This document shows positions 7,890-16,768 of a stretch of 64,000 bases of DNA, in pieces. The notes beneath the pieces are model-generated. The model worked only from the letters and a program-made list of their open reading frames with translations. It ran no database searches and was not told the DNA's origin. Location: assembly GCF_017305915.1 (NCBI RefSeq), contig NZ_JAFKJN010000015.1, positions 1-64,000 of the forward strand. Direction: 5' to 3'. Every line of letters begins with the position of its first letter. Position 1 is the first letter of the stretch. The translations under genes and the position numbers were made by a program. The stretch is from Reyranella sp. (lineage in GTDB: Bacteria > Pseudomonadota > Alphaproteobacteria > Reyranellales > Reyranellaceae).

Positions 7890-8687
7890 ATGGAGGAAAC
7901 ACCGGTCCTGTCGGCCGTCGCGGAGGGCGTGCTCACCCTGACGCTCAACCGCCCGCAGCGCCTGAACGCCATGAACAACGCCCTGATCGAGGCGATGAAC
8001 CGCGAGCTCGCGCGCGCGCAGGACGATCCGGCGATCCGCGCCGTGCTGCTGACCGGCACCGGCCGCGGCTTCTGCGCCGGCGCCGATCTCGCCGGCGGCG
8101 GCACCGTCGATGCCAAGGCCGCGACACCGCCCGATCTCGGCGCCAACATGGACCGCATCTTCAATCCCATGATCCGCGCCATGCGGGCGCTGCCCAAGCC
8201 GATCGTCGGCGCGATCAACGGCGTGGCGGCCGGCGGCGGCGCCAACTTCGCGCTGGCCTGCGACGTCATCCTGGCCGCGCGTTCGGCCCGTTTCGACCAG
8301 GCCTTCGTGCGCATCTCGCTGATCCCCGACCTCGGCGGCACCTGGTTCCTGCCGCACCTGGTGGGCGATGCGCGCGCCCGGGCGCTCGCCATGCTCGGCA
8401 GCTCGCTCAGCGCAGAGGAGGCGGAGCGCATGGGCATGATCTGGCAGGTGGTCGACGACGCCGCGCTGATGGATGAGGCGACGAAGCTCGCCCGTCGGCT
8501 CGCCTCGGGGCCGACGCTCTCCTATGCCGCGATCAAGCAGGCGATCGACGCGGCCGCCACCAACACGCTCGACCGGCAGCTCGACCTCGAGCGCGACAGC
8601 CAGCGCATGCTGGGCAAGAGCGCGGATGCCCGCGAGGGCGTTGCGGCGTTCCGCGCCAAGCGGCCGGCGCAATTCAAGGGACAGTGA
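7890..8687 (+). CDS. enoyl-CoA hydratase/isomerase family protein
   Basis: A 265-residue crotonase-fold protein. Visible family features are NRPQRLNAMN, the CoA/oxyanion segment GRGFCAGADL, the second oxyanion loop AAGGGANFALACD and the helix FVRISLIPDLGGTWFLPHLVG, where the Pro-Asp-Leu-Gly stretch sits at the position of the second catalytic acid. The C-terminal helix ends QFKGQ. It is followed after 4 bp by a close paralog, so the two are probably in one operon, perhaps in phenylacetate-type or fatty acid beta-oxidation (PaaG/PaaB-like). The exact substrate cannot be read. Confidence 0.85.
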   Translation: MEETPVLSAVAEGVLTLTLNRPQRLNAMNNALIEAMNRELARAQDDPAIRAVLLTGTGRGFCAGADLAGGGTVDAKAATPPDLGANMDRIFNPMIRAMRALPKPIVGAINGVAAGGGANFALACDVILAARSARFDQAFVRISLIPDLGGTWFLPHLVGDARARALAMLGSSLSAEEAERMGMIWQVVDDAALMDEATKLARRLASGPTLSYAAIKQAIDAAATNTLDRQLDLERDSQRMLGKSADAREGVAAFRAKRPAQFKGQ

Positions 8688-8691
8688 GACG

Positions 8692-9474
8692 ATGACCTAC
8701 AGCCAGATCTCCCTCGACAAGCAGGACGGGCTCGCGACCTTGACCCTCCGCCAGCCGGAGAAGCTGAACGCGGTCTCGCGCAAGATGATCGCCGAGATCA
8801 AGTCGGCGTGGGAGGACATCGCCGCCGACGCCTCGGTGCGCGCCGTTCTGCTGACCGGCGAGGGCCGCGGCTTCTGCGCCGGCGCCGATCTCGCCGATCC
8901 CGAACGCGCCAACGACGCCGATTCGGGCGCGGCGCTCGACAAGTTCTTCAATCCGGTCATCCGCACGATGCGCGGGCTGCCCAAGCCGATCGTGGCGGCG
9001 GTGAACGGCGTGGCGGCCGGCGTCGGCATGAGCTTCGCGCTCGCCTCGGACATCGCGATCGCGGCGAAGTCCGCCTCGTTCCTGCAGGCCTTTGCGCGCA
9101 TCGGCCTGCTGCCCGACGGCGGCAGCACCTGGTTCCTGCCGCGGCTGGTCGGCGAGCAGCGGGCCCGCGCGCTCGCCCTGCTGGCGCCGCAGATCAAGGC
9201 CGAGCAGGCCAAGGACTGGGGCCTGATCTGGGACGTCGTCGAGGATGCCGAGCTGATGCCCAAGGCGACCGAGCTGGCGCGGCGCCTCGCCGACGGCCCG
9301 ACGCTGTCGCTCGCCCGCATCAAGGAGGCGATGAACCGCGCCAACGGCAACGACCTCGCGGCACAGCTCGACCTCGAGCGCGACTTCCAGCGCGAGCTCG
9401 GCCGCAGCGAGGATTTCCGCGAGGGCGTCCAGGCGTTCCTCGGCAAGCGCAAGGCCAACTTCAAGGGCAAATAG
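8692..9474 (+). CDS. enoyl-CoA hydratase/isomerase family protein, tandem paralog
   Basis: A 260-residue crotonase, strongly similar to its upstream neighbour (GRGFCAGADL, ARIGLLPDGGSTWFLPRLVGEQRA, C-terminus NFKGK). ATG 8692 is 4 bp after the previous stop, so translation is probably coupled. A tandem duplication with two retained copies suggests two related steps or substrates. The PDGG stretch and the Gly-rich oxyanion loops are intact. The next gene (SMP-30 type) starts 11 bp later, so all three are likely co-transcribed. Confidence 0.85.
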   Translation: MTYSQISLDKQDGLATLTLRQPEKLNAVSRKMIAEIKSAWEDIAADASVRAVLLTGEGRGFCAGADLADPERANDADSGAALDKFFNPVIRTMRGLPKPIVAAVNGVAAGVGMSFALASDIAIAAKSASFLQAFARIGLLPDGGSTWFLPRLVGEQRARALALLAPQIKAEQAKDWGLIWDVVEDAELMPKATELARRLADGPTLSLARIKEAMNRANGNDLAAQLDLERDFQRELGRSEDFREGVQAFLGKRKANFKGK

Positions 9475-9485
9475 GGGAAACGACG

Positions 9486-10433
9486 ATGACGACGCCGCCA
9501 GGCATGACGCCAAACAGGGAGATCACCTCGGGCCTCAAGTTCCCGGAGGGCCCGATCGCGATGCCCGACGGCTCGGTGATCCTGGTCGAGATCGCGCGCG
9601 AGACGCTGACCCGCGTCATGCCCGACGGCAAGCAGCACATCATCGCCAAGCTGGGCGGCGGCCCCAACGGCGCGGCGATGGGCCCGAACGGCAAGATCTA
9701 TGTCTGCAATAACGGCGGCTTCAACTGGATCGAGCGGCCCGACGGTCGCCTGTTCCCCGGCACGCAGCCCGCGAACTACAAAGGCGGCTCGATCCAGGTG
9801 GTCGATCCCGAGACCGGGAAGTTCGAGACGATGTACGACTCGTGCAACGGTCGGAAGCTCAACGGGCCGAACGACATCGTGTTCGACAAGGACGGTGGCT
9901 TCTGGTTCACCGACCTCGGCAAGACGCGCGAGCACGACAGCGATCGTGGCGCCGTCTACTACGCCAAGGCCGACGGCTCGAAGATCGAGCAGAAGGTGTT
10001 CCCGCTCGAGCGACCCAACGGCTGCGGCCTGTCGCCCGACGAGAAGACGCTCTACGTCGTCGAGACGCCGACCGCGCGCTGCTGGGCCTTCGAGCTCTCC
10101 GCACCGGGCGTGATCAAGGACGCCAACGGCCCCTATCGCGGCGAGAAGGGCCGCGTGATCGCCGGTCTCGGCGGCTACCAGATGTTCGATTCGCTGGCCG
10201 TCGATTCGGCCGGCCACATCTGCGTCGCCACCCTGATCACCGGCGCGGTGTCCGATATCTCGCCCGACGGCCAGTCGGTGACGCAGTACAAGCTGCCCGA
10301 CCCGATGGTCACCAACGTCTGCTTCGGCGGCAAGGACTTGCGTACCGCGTTCGCGACCCTGTCGATGACCGGCAAGCTGGTCAGCTTCGAATGGCCGCGT
10401 CCCGGACTGAAGCTGAACTACCTCAACAAGTAG
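9486..10433 (+). CDS. SMP-30/gluconolactonase family hydrolase
   Basis: A 315-residue six-bladed beta-propeller of the SMP-30/LRE family. The N-terminal LKFPEGPIAMPDGSVILVEI carries the metal-binding Glu, and NGPNDIVFDKDGGFWFTD and ERPNGCGLSPDEKTLYVVET are the typical repeated blade motifs with the metal-binding Asn and Asp. Members are lactonases or related calcium/zinc-dependent hydrolases. It is downstream of two enoyl-CoA hydratases in the same operon, so it may hydrolyse a lactone in the same catabolic route. That role is inferred. Confidence 0.85.
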   Translation: MTTPPGMTPNREITSGLKFPEGPIAMPDGSVILVEIARETLTRVMPDGKQHIIAKLGGGPNGAAMGPNGKIYVCNNGGFNWIERPDGRLFPGTQPANYKGGSIQVVDPETGKFETMYDSCNGRKLNGPNDIVFDKDGGFWFTDLGKTREHDSDRGAVYYAKADGSKIEQKVFPLERPNGCGLSPDEKTLYVVETPTARCWAFELSAPGVIKDANGPYRGEKGRVIAGLGGYQMFDSLAVDSAGHICVATLITGAVSDISPDGQSVTQYKLPDPMVTNVCFGGKDLRTAFATLSMTGKLVSFEWPRPGLKLNYLNK

Positions 10434-10446
10434 ATCTGTCCCTGGG

Positions 10447-11560
10447 ATGCAGATCACCCAGGACCGCAGCGGCATCGCTCTCGCCCTTTCGGGCGGGGGC
10501 TATCGGGCGGCCCTGTTCCACACCGGTGCATTGATCCGGCTGAACGAGCTCGGGCTCCTGAAGCAGGTGACGCGTATCGGGAGGCTCCCTCCCGGCAGCC
10601 TATCTGGGGCTCGTCTGGTCCCGCCTGACCTGGTCGGATGGGGTCGCCGCCAATTTCCGCGAGGTCTTCGTCGACCCGATCCTCGCCTTCTCCCGCGTGA
10701 CCGTGGACCGGGTCTGCGCAACGATGGGCTTCGTGACGCAGGGCTGGCTCGTCTCCAGCACGATGGCCCGGTACTACGACCGTGCGCTGTTCCATGGCGC
10801 GACGCTGCAGGACCTGCCGGCGGATGACGTGGGGCCGCGCATCATCCTGTGCTCGGCCAATCTCACCACGGGGTCGCTGTGGCGATTCTCGCGACCCTAC
10901 ATGGCGGACTGGCGCGTCGGCCGCATCGACAATCCGGCGCTCTCGCTGGCGCGTGCTGCCGCGGCGTCGTCGGGCTTTCCGCCGTTCCTGTCGCCGACAC
11001 GTCTCGATCTCACCCAGTACGATCTGAAGCCCTGGCCCGCCCCGGAGGACGAGGCCGTCGTGCCGCCACCCTTGCCGGACTACGTGCGCAAGCGCGCCGT
11101 CCTCACCGACGGCGGCGTCTACGACAATCATGGCCTCGAACCTCTCGACGGCTGGCCGACCGTGCTGGTCAGCGACGGCGGAGCTCCCCATGCCATGGCG
11201 GGCTCCAGCTATTGGAACTGGTACCTGCAGCTTAACCGCGTGCTGGGTATCACCGACAACCAGGTCCGCTCGCTGCGTCGGCGAGACCTGATCGGGCGCT
11301 ACGGCGCAAAGGAGCTGAAGGGCACGTACTGGTCGATCGCGACCAATCCCGGGATCTACGCCCAGCAGGGTGGGCTCGACTGCCCCTTGGCGACCGTGAT
11401 GCAGCTGGCCGCCGTGCCGACGCGGCTCGCGGACTACGGCGACCCGGTGAGGAACGCCCTGGTCAACTGGGGTTACGCCATCTCCGACAAGTCGATCCGC
11501 CGCTGGTATCGCAGCGACCTGCCGCCGGCATCTGCCTGGCCGCAGCCCTCCAGCTTCTAG
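10447..11560 (+). pseudogene. patatin-like phospholipase, frameshifted with loss of catalytic serine
   Basis: The first 44 codons encode a patatin N-terminus with the oxyanion motif ALSGGGYRAALFHTGAL, ending QVTRI. A different frame then continues GGSLPAAYLGLVWSRLTW (from about 10580), FVTQGWLVSS, ANLTTGSLWRFSRP and the catalytic-Asp segment LTDGGVYDNHGLEPL, through to 11560. At the junction, near 10576-10581, the expected S-S-V-S-G-G-S elbow is shortened: the bases for the nucleophile serine are missing and the frame shifts. The gene therefore looks inactivated by a small deletion of about 8, 11 or 14 bp, unless the sequence has an assembly error. A second frame with a start at 10697 could make a C-terminal fragment without either catalytic element upstream. 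Confidence 0.8.
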
Positions 11561-11561
11561 G

Positions 11562-12956
11562 CTAGATCCGCGCCGCCGCGCGCACGTCGCGGCTGGCGAC
11601 GACCTTGCCGGTCGAGTAGGCGGCGTGGTTGGCGTCGACCTCGCCGAGCTTGTAGCGGTAGTTCACCATCATGCCGTAGGACTGCTTGAGGCCGTTGCCG
11701 CTGGTGTCGCCGAGCCAGTTCAGCCGCTCGACGATGGCGCCGTTGCCGAGATGGAAGTGGGCGACGCGATCCAATGCACGGCCGCGCGCGTCGGTGCCGG
11801 TGAGGTAGCGCGCCGCCATGCGGGTCAGGATCGGGCGCAGCGCCTTGTCGATCGCCGGCACCTCCCACCATACCGGGCGGTCGAGTAGCTGGCGCACCGC
11901 GGCGGCGCCTGTGGCCTTGTCGGTCACCGGCACCAGCGAGGCGATCTCGCCCTGGGTGAGCGCTTCGTCGCCCTCGGTCTTCAGCCGCTCGTCGATGTGG
12001 CGGCGCAGGCCCGGAATCGGCGACAGGGTGGCGAAGTCGCGGATGTTGGGCAGGTCGCGCGCCAGCTGCTCGGCCACCCGCTTGATCAGGAAGTTGCCGA
12101 AGCTGATGCCGGCCAGCCCCTGCTGGCAGTTGGAGATCGAGTAGAAGATCGCCGTGTTGGCGTGCTTGGCATCGCTGGTCTCCGCCTTGGCGTCGAGCAG
12201 GCGCTGCACGTTGCCCGCCATGCCGTCGACCAGTGCCACCTCGACGAAGATCAGCGGCTCGTCCGGCATGCGCGGATGGAAGAAGGCGAAGCAGCGCCGG
12301 TCCGAATCCAGCCGGTTCTTGAGGTCGCGCCACGAGCGGATGGCATGCACCGCCTCGTAGGCGACCAGCTTCTCGAGCAGCGCCGCCGAGGCGCGCCAGT
12401 CGATCCGCACCAGGTCGAGGAAGCCGACATCGAACCAGGCGCCGAGCAGGGGCCGCAGGTCGTCGCTCAGGGTGCGCGCGGCAGCATCGGTTTTTCCGAG
12501 CGTCAGCAGCTCGGCACGCAGGTCGACCACGAACTTCACGCCCTGCGGCACGCCGACGAACTCGCGCAGCAGCCGGATCGCCGGCGGCTCGAGCCAGCGC
12601 GCCAGCTCCCGCGGCGGCGCCTTGGTCGTGCGCCAGCGCTCGACCTCGGCCATCGCCGCCTCGCGCGACAGCCCGTACTCGTTGGCCAGCGTCAGCAGGA
12701 ACTTCCGGCGGCCGGCCGGCGACAGCGAGAGGTAGGCCTGCCCCAGCTCGGCGGCGCGGGCGCGTCGTGCGGTCTCGCCGCCCTTGCCTTCGAGGCAGGC
12801 GTCGATGCGGTTCCGGAGCCGCGGGATGTCGTCGTCGGGCAGGTCGGGACGCAAGGGCGCACCGACCGCCTCGCGGGCGCCGCGCGCGGTCTCGATGAAG
12901 GCGGTGCGCAGCCGCTCGATGGTGCGGCCGGCAGTGTTGGAGAAGGGGAGAGCCAT
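11562..12956 (-). CDS. malonyl-CoA decarboxylase
   Basis: A 464-residue protein that decarboxylates malonyl-CoA to acetyl-CoA. The N-terminal helical domain (about 1-160) precedes the catalytic GNAT-fold domain. Family signatures include RIDWRASAALLEKLVAYEAVHAI, CFAFFHPRMPDEPLIFVEVAL, SISNCQQGLAGISFGNFLIKRV and FATLSPIPGLRRH, where the Ser and nearby residues line the active site. The C-terminus has RVAHFHLGNGAIVERLNWLGD. Its length is normal for bacterial members. It stands alone here, convergent with the broken patatin and separated from it by one base, with no malonyl-CoA synthetase beside it. Confidence 0.9.
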   Translation of the reverse strand: MALPFSNTAGRTIERLRTAFIETARGAREAVGAPLRPDLPDDDIPRLRNRIDACLEGKGGETARRARAAELGQAYLSLSPAGRRKFLLTLANEYGLSREAAMAEVERWRTTKAPPRELARWLEPPAIRLLREFVGVPQGVKFVVDLRAELLTLGKTDAAARTLSDDLRPLLGAWFDVGFLDLVRIDWRASAALLEKLVAYEAVHAIRSWRDLKNRLDSDRRCFAFFHPRMPDEPLIFVEVALVDGMAGNVQRLLDAKAETSDAKHANTAIFYSISNCQQGLAGISFGNFLIKRVAEQLARDLPNIRDFATLSPIPGLRRHIDERLKTEGDEALTQGEIASLVPVTDKATGAAAVRQLLDRPVWWEVPAIDKALRPILTRMAARYLTGTDARGRALDRVAHFHLGNGAIVERLNWLGDTSGNGLKQSYGMMVNYRYKLGEVDANHAAYSTGKVVASRDVRAAARI

Positions 12957-12998
12957 GACGCCGATTATGTCATGGCGCTCATGGCACTGCAGTGGCGA

Positions 12999-13610
12999 CT
13001 ATTTCCAGTGCGGCGGCCGGGTTTTCTGCACGATGTCGAGCGCTGCCATTCGCGCCATCCATGCAGCGAGTCGCGGCGGGATCAGGTCGGCCGGCAGTGC
13101 CTGCGGATTGCGCACGGCCACGCGTTCCAGCAAGGCGGCCATCGGATAAAGCGTGAAGTCGGCTGCCGACATCGGGCCGGCGAGGAAATCGCCGGTGAGG
13201 GCGGATTCCCAGCTCGCGATCTCCTTGTGCATCGCCGCGGGATCGGCCGGCTTCTTCTCCATCACCGCTTCGAGCAGGTGCTCCATCGCTTCGGCGAAGT
13301 AGTTGTCGGCCTCGCGGACCAGGCGGCGCTGGGTCGCGCGCTCCTTGATGTCGGCGGAGAACAGGCGCGGCTCGGGCTGCTTGTCCTCGAAGTACTCGAG
13401 GATCGCTGCCGATTCGTAGAGCGCGAAGCCGTCATCGACGATCGCCGGCACCTTCTGTCGTGGGTTGATCGATCGGAAGGCGGGCTTCTCGAGATCGCCG
13501 GCGTCGAACGACAGCAGCTTCCAGTCGAAGGCGATGCCCTTGTGCGTCAGCGCCAGCCAGACGCGCCAAGCATAAGGGGATCCGGAGGCATAGTAGAAAT
13601 CAAGGGTCAT
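12999..13610 (-). CDS. glutathione S-transferase family protein
   Basis: A 203-residue GST with thioredoxin-like N-domain (MTLDFYYASGSPYAWRVWLAL, then KVPAIVDDGFALYESAAILEYFED, which holds the cis-Pro and the Glu/Ser glutathione-binding pair) and a helical C-domain. ATG 13610 overlaps the previous stop by one base (TGATG) and follows GGAG. It is the third gene of an operon with Ogt and an AlkA-type glycosylase, so conjugation of electrophiles may be linked to alkylation defence. This is inferred from context. Confidence 0.8.
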   Translation of the reverse strand: MTLDFYYASGSPYAWRVWLALTHKGIAFDWKLLSFDAGDLEKPAFRSINPRQKVPAIVDDGFALYESAAILEYFEDKQPEPRLFSADIKERATQRRLVREADNYFAEAMEHLLEAVMEKKPADPAAMHKEIASWESALTGDFLAGPMSAADFTLYPMAALLERVAVRNPQALPADLIPPRLAAWMARMAALDIVQKTRPPHWK

Positions 13611-14242
13611 CACTTCTGCTCCAGGGTTCGCCACAGGTACCAGCTCGCGACGGTACGATAGGGGCGCCACGTCTCGCCATGCTTCTCCAGCGCCTGAGGC
13701 GAGGGCAGGGCGCGTTTGCCGAACGCCTTCGCATAGGCCTTACGCAGGCTGTAGTCGTCGAGCGGCAGCACGTCCGGCCGGCCGAGTCGGAACATCAGGA
13801 ACATCTCCGCGCTCCAGCGGCCGATGCCGCGCACGGTGACCAGCCGCTCGATCAGCGCGGCGTCGTCGAGGGCGTGCGCCTCGTCGAGGGTCGGCAGCTC
13901 CTTGCCGTGGACGCGGCGGGCGAGGTCCTGTACGGCCAGCACCTTGGCGCGCGACAGGCCGCAGCCGCGCAAAGCGTCGTCGGTCGCCTTCAGGATATGA
14001 CTTGGCGTGAAGCCGTCCTTGGCGCGCGGGAACAGCGCCTCGACGCGGCCGTAGATCGTGGCCGCCGCCTTGTTCGAGAGCTGCTGGTAGACGATCGCCT
14101 CGGCGAGCGCGCCGAACAGGCTGCGCGAAGTCTTGAGCTCCATCGCGAACGGGCCGACCGCGGCGATCACCGCGGCCAGCGCCGGATCGGCGGCCTTCAG
14201 ATGACGGACCGCCTTCCTCGGGTCGAAGCCGAACTCAGCCAC
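13610..14242 (-). CDS. DNA-3-methyladenine glycosylase (AlkA/HhH-GPD type)
   Basis: A 210-residue HhH-GPD superfamily base-excision glycosylase that removes alkylated purines. The helix-hairpin-helix VTVRGIGRWSAEMFLMF is followed by LPLDDYSLRKAYAKAF, where the first Asp of the DD pair is the catalytic residue. The N-terminal helical part has AIVYQQLSNKAA, typical of the family. It lacks the N-terminal beta domain of E. coli AlkA, as short bacterial and yeast MAG-type enzymes do. GTG 14242 is the chosen start, 8 nt inside the end of ogt, so translation should be coupled. Confidence 0.88.
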   Translation of the reverse strand: MAEFGFDPRKAVRHLKAADPALAAVIAAVGPFAMELKTSRSLFGALAEAIVYQQLSNKAAATIYGRVEALFPRAKDGFTPSHILKATDDALRGCGLSRAKVLAVQDLARRVHGKELPTLDEAHALDDAALIERLVTVRGIGRWSAEMFLMFRLGRPDVLPLDDYSLRKAYAKAFGKRALPSPQALEKHGETWRPYRTVASWYLWRTLEQK

Positions 14243-14798
14243 GACGCTGGTCGAGGCCCGCGAACAGGGGACCGGCGCCGAGCGCGGCCGCGCCCTCGAT
14301 CTCCAGGATGCGCCGCTTGGTGGCGACGCCGCCGTTGGCCGAGAAGCCACCCATCTTGCCGTCGGCACCCAGCACGCGATGGCAGGGCATCAGGATGGCG
14401 ATCGGGTTCTTGCCCATCGCCTGGCCGACCTCGCGCGCTTCGTGCGGCTCGCCGAGGCGCTTGGCGATCTCGCCGTAGGTCATGGTCCGGCCGGGCGGGA
14501 TGGTGCGCGCGATTGCATAGGCGCGCTTGTGGAAATCCGGCGAGTCGCCGAAGTCGAGCGGCGCGTCGCTGAGATCGACCTTCTCGCCGGCGAGCAGCCG
14601 CAGCACGCGGTCGATCGTCGCCTGCATCGCAGCGGGTGGCGGCGCCTGTTCCTCGGCGCCGGGCCAACGCCGCGTGATGCGGGAGCGGGTGGCGTCGGCG
14701 CTCGCCTCGGGCAGCCGCAAGCCCACGATCTTGTCGCCGATCCAGACCAGACTGCAGGTGCCGATCGGCGTGTCGAACAGACTGAACGAGGTGCTCAT
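14235..14798 (-). CDS. ogt: methylated-DNA--protein-cysteine methyltransferase
   Basis: A 187-residue suicide methyltransferase that takes O6-alkyl groups from guanine. The acceptor is Cys139 in ILMPCHRVLG, followed by GKMGGFSANGGVATKRRIL. The helix-turn-helix region is RTMTYGEIAKRLG and VGQAMGKNP supplies the arginine-finger region equivalent. It is the first gene of a three-gene alkylation-repair operon (ogt, glycosylase, GST). The intergenic region upstream also carries the Pho-box-like promoter of the divergent btaA gene. Ogt and Ada C-terminal domains cannot be told apart by this fold alone, but no Ada N-domain is present. Confidence 0.9.
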   Translation of the reverse strand: MSTSFSLFDTPIGTCSLVWIGDKIVGLRLPEASADATRSRITRRWPGAEEQAPPPAAMQATIDRVLRLLAGEKVDLSDAPLDFGDSPDFHKRAYAIARTIPPGRTMTYGEIAKRLGEPHEAREVGQAMGKNPIAILMPCHRVLGADGKMGGFSANGGVATKRRILEIEGAAALGAGPLFAGLDQRRG

Positions 14799-14807
14799 GT
14801 CGATACC

Positions 14808-14841
14808 TTGTCATCAAACTGGCACTGACACCCCCTATGTT
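14808..14841 (+). promoter_or_regulatory. Pho-box-like promoter of btaAB
   Basis: TTGTCAT, 4-nt spacer, CTGGCAC at 14808-14825: two 7-bp direct repeats with an 11-bp period, each one mismatch from the CTGTCA(T/C) Pho-box consensus. Exactly 10 bp later is TATGTT (14836-14841), a fair -10 at the spacing usual for PhoB-activated promoters. A GGAG at 14861-14864 then precedes the btaA start. The layout predicts induction at low phosphate. Confidence 0.65.
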
Positions 14842-14872
14842 GGGAGGATTGTTGTAATTTGGAGTCCCAGGA

Positions 14873-16105
14873 TTGGTCTATCCGCGGGCTGAGAACAATT
14901 TGCGGCTCAAGCAGGCCGTTCGTCGCCACCGGGCGCTGAGCCGGGAAGGGCTCCTGGAGGGGCTGTTCGAACGGCTGTTCCGCGGCCTGGTCTACACCCA
15001 GATCTGGGAAGACCCGGAGGTCGATCTCCAGGCGCTGGCGCTGCAACCCGACAGCCATATCGTGGCGATCGCCTCGGGCGGTTGCAACGTCCTGTCCTAT
15101 CTCACTGGCGATCCGGCGCGCATCACCGCCGTCGATCTCAGCCGCGCCCATGTCGCGCTCAACCGGCTGAAGCTGGTGTCGGCCAGCCGCCTGCCGTCCT
15201 GGGCGACCTTCTACCGCTTCTTCGGCGCCGCCGACGACGAGGCCAATGTCGAAGCCTACGACCGGCTGATCGCGCCGCATCTCGATTCGCAGAGCCGCCT
15301 CTACTGGGAGGGCCGCAGCATCCAGCAGCTCGGCCGCCGGCGCATCTCGATCTTCGCCCGCAACGCCTATGCCCATGGCGTGCTGGGCTCGTTCATCGGC
15401 CTGACCCATGCGATCTGCCGCGCCTACGGCGTCGACCTCAAGGAGCTCTTGAGCGCCCGCACGCTCGAGGAGCAGCGCGCGTTCTTCGAGACCACCCTGG
15501 CTCCCTTGTTCGACAAGCGCGCCGTGCGCTGGGCCACCGCCAACCGGCTGTCGCTCTACGGCCTCGGCATCCCGCCGGCGCAATACGAGGCGCTGGCCGG
15601 CGACGGCGACATGCGCCATGTCCTGCGCCAGCGGCTGGAGCGGCTGGCCTGCGGCTTCAGCCTCGACGACAACTACTTCGCCTGGCAGGCGTTCGGCCGC
15701 TCCTATGCCGAGAACGCCTCGGGTCCGCTGCCGCCCTACCTGCGGCGCGAGCACTTCGACTCCCTGCGTGCGCGCGTCGACCGGGTCGAGGTGCTGAACC
15801 GCTCGGTGACCGAGTATCTCGCAAACTGCGCCGACGGCTCGCGCGACCGCTACGTCCTGCTCGACGCCCAGGACTGGATGACCGATGCCCAGCTCAATGC
15901 GCTGTGGCGCGAGATCACCCGCACCGCGCGGCCGGGCGCGCGCGTGATCTTCCGCACCGCCGCCGAGCCGTCGCTGCTGCCGGGCCGGGTCGCGCCGGAG
16001 ATCCTCGATCGCTGGCACTACGAGGCCGAGCAGTCGCAGGCGCTGGGCTCGCGCGACCGCTCGGCGATCTACGGCGGCTTCCACCTCTACGTCTTCGGAG
16101 GCTGA
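14873..16105 (+). CDS. btaA: S-adenosylmethionine:diacylglycerol 3-amino-3-carboxypropyltransferase BtaA
   Basis: A 410-residue BtaA/DUF3419 protein. It moves the aminocarboxypropyl group of S-adenosylmethionine to diacylglycerol to make diacylglyceryl-homoserine, the first step of betaine lipid (DGTS) synthesis. Visible features are FRGLVYTQIWEDPEVDLQAL near the N-terminus, the Rossmann loop IVAIASGGCNVLSYL (about residues 62-76) with AVDLSRAHVALNRLKL, and DAQDWMT towards the C-terminus. The start is TTG 14873, 8 nt after GGAG; no ATG or GTG upstream is in frame with a better site. btaB follows after 3 bp. The upstream Pho-box-like promoter fits the known role of this lipid as a phosphorus-free replacement for phospholipid. 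Confidence 0.92.
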   Translation: MVYPRAENNLRLKQAVRRHRALSREGLLEGLFERLFRGLVYTQIWEDPEVDLQALALQPDSHIVAIASGGCNVLSYLTGDPARITAVDLSRAHVALNRLKLVSASRLPSWATFYRFFGAADDEANVEAYDRLIAPHLDSQSRLYWEGRSIQQLGRRRISIFARNAYAHGVLGSFIGLTHAICRAYGVDLKELLSARTLEEQRAFFETTLAPLFDKRAVRWATANRLSLYGLGIPPAQYEALAGDGDMRHVLRQRLERLACGFSLDDNYFAWQAFGRSYAENASGPLPPYLRREHFDSLRARVDRVEVLNRSVTEYLANCADGSRDRYVLLDAQDWMTDAQLNALWREITRTARPGARVIFRTAAEPSLLPGRVAPEILDRWHYEAEQSQALGSRDRSAIYGGFHLYVFGG

Positions 16106-16108
16106 GAG

Positions 16109-16768
16109 ATGACGGACTTCGCTGCGTCGGACGAGCTGATGGATCGCCTCTATCGTCGCCAGCGTCATGTCTACGATGCCACCCGAAAATACTATCTGCT
16201 CGGTCGCGACCGGCTGATCCGCCGCCTCGACCCGCCGGCCGGCAGCCGCGTCCTGGAGGTCGGCTGCGGCACCGCCCGCAACCTGATCGTCGCCGCCCGC
16301 ACCTATCGCGACGTTCATTTCTTCGGCATCGACGTCTCCTCGGAGATGCTCGGGACCGCGCGCCGCCTGGTCGAGCGCGAGGGCCTGGGGGCCGACATCC
16401 GCCTCGCTCGCGCCGACGCCACCTCGTTCGACCCGGCACTGCTGTTCGGCGTGCCGGGTTTCTCGCGCATCTTCATCTCCTACAGCCTGTCGATGATCCC
16501 GGGCTGGCAGGCGGTGCTGGCGCGCTCGCTCACCTGGCTGGCGCCGGGCGGCGAGCTGCATGTCGTCGATTTCGGCGCCCAGGAGCGCCTGCCGGGCTGG
16601 TTCCGCCAGGCCTTGCGCGAATGGCTGCGGATGTTTCACGTCACACCGCGTGACGATTTGGAGGCCGAGCTGACCCTGCTCGGCCTGCACACCGGCGCGC
16701 TCACGATCTTCGAGCGGCCGTTCAGGGGCTACGCGCAATACGCCATCTGCCGCCGTCTCGCTGGTTGA
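16109..16768 (+). CDS. btaB: diacylglyceryl-homoserine N-methyltransferase BtaB
   Basis: A 219-residue class I methyltransferase that adds three methyl groups to the homoserine head group to give the betaine lipid. The N-terminus MDRLYRRQRHVYDATRKYYLLGRDRLI is typical of BtaB. The SAM motif is VLEVGCGTARNLIVAA, followed by FFGIDVSSEMLGTAR. The late segment RGYAQYAICRRLA is also characteristic. It starts 3 bp after btaA, forming the usual two-gene operon. Together they are sufficient for DGTS synthesis in other alphaproteobacteria (family knowledge). Confidence 0.92.
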   Translation: MTDFAASDELMDRLYRRQRHVYDATRKYYLLGRDRLIRRLDPPAGSRVLEVGCGTARNLIVAARTYRDVHFFGIDVSSEMLGTARRLVEREGLGADIRLARADATSFDPALLFGVPGFSRIFISYSLSMIPGWQAVLARSLTWLAPGGELHVVDFGAQERLPGWFRQALREWLRMFHVTPRDDLEAELTLLGLHTGALTIFERPFRGYAQYAICRRLAG

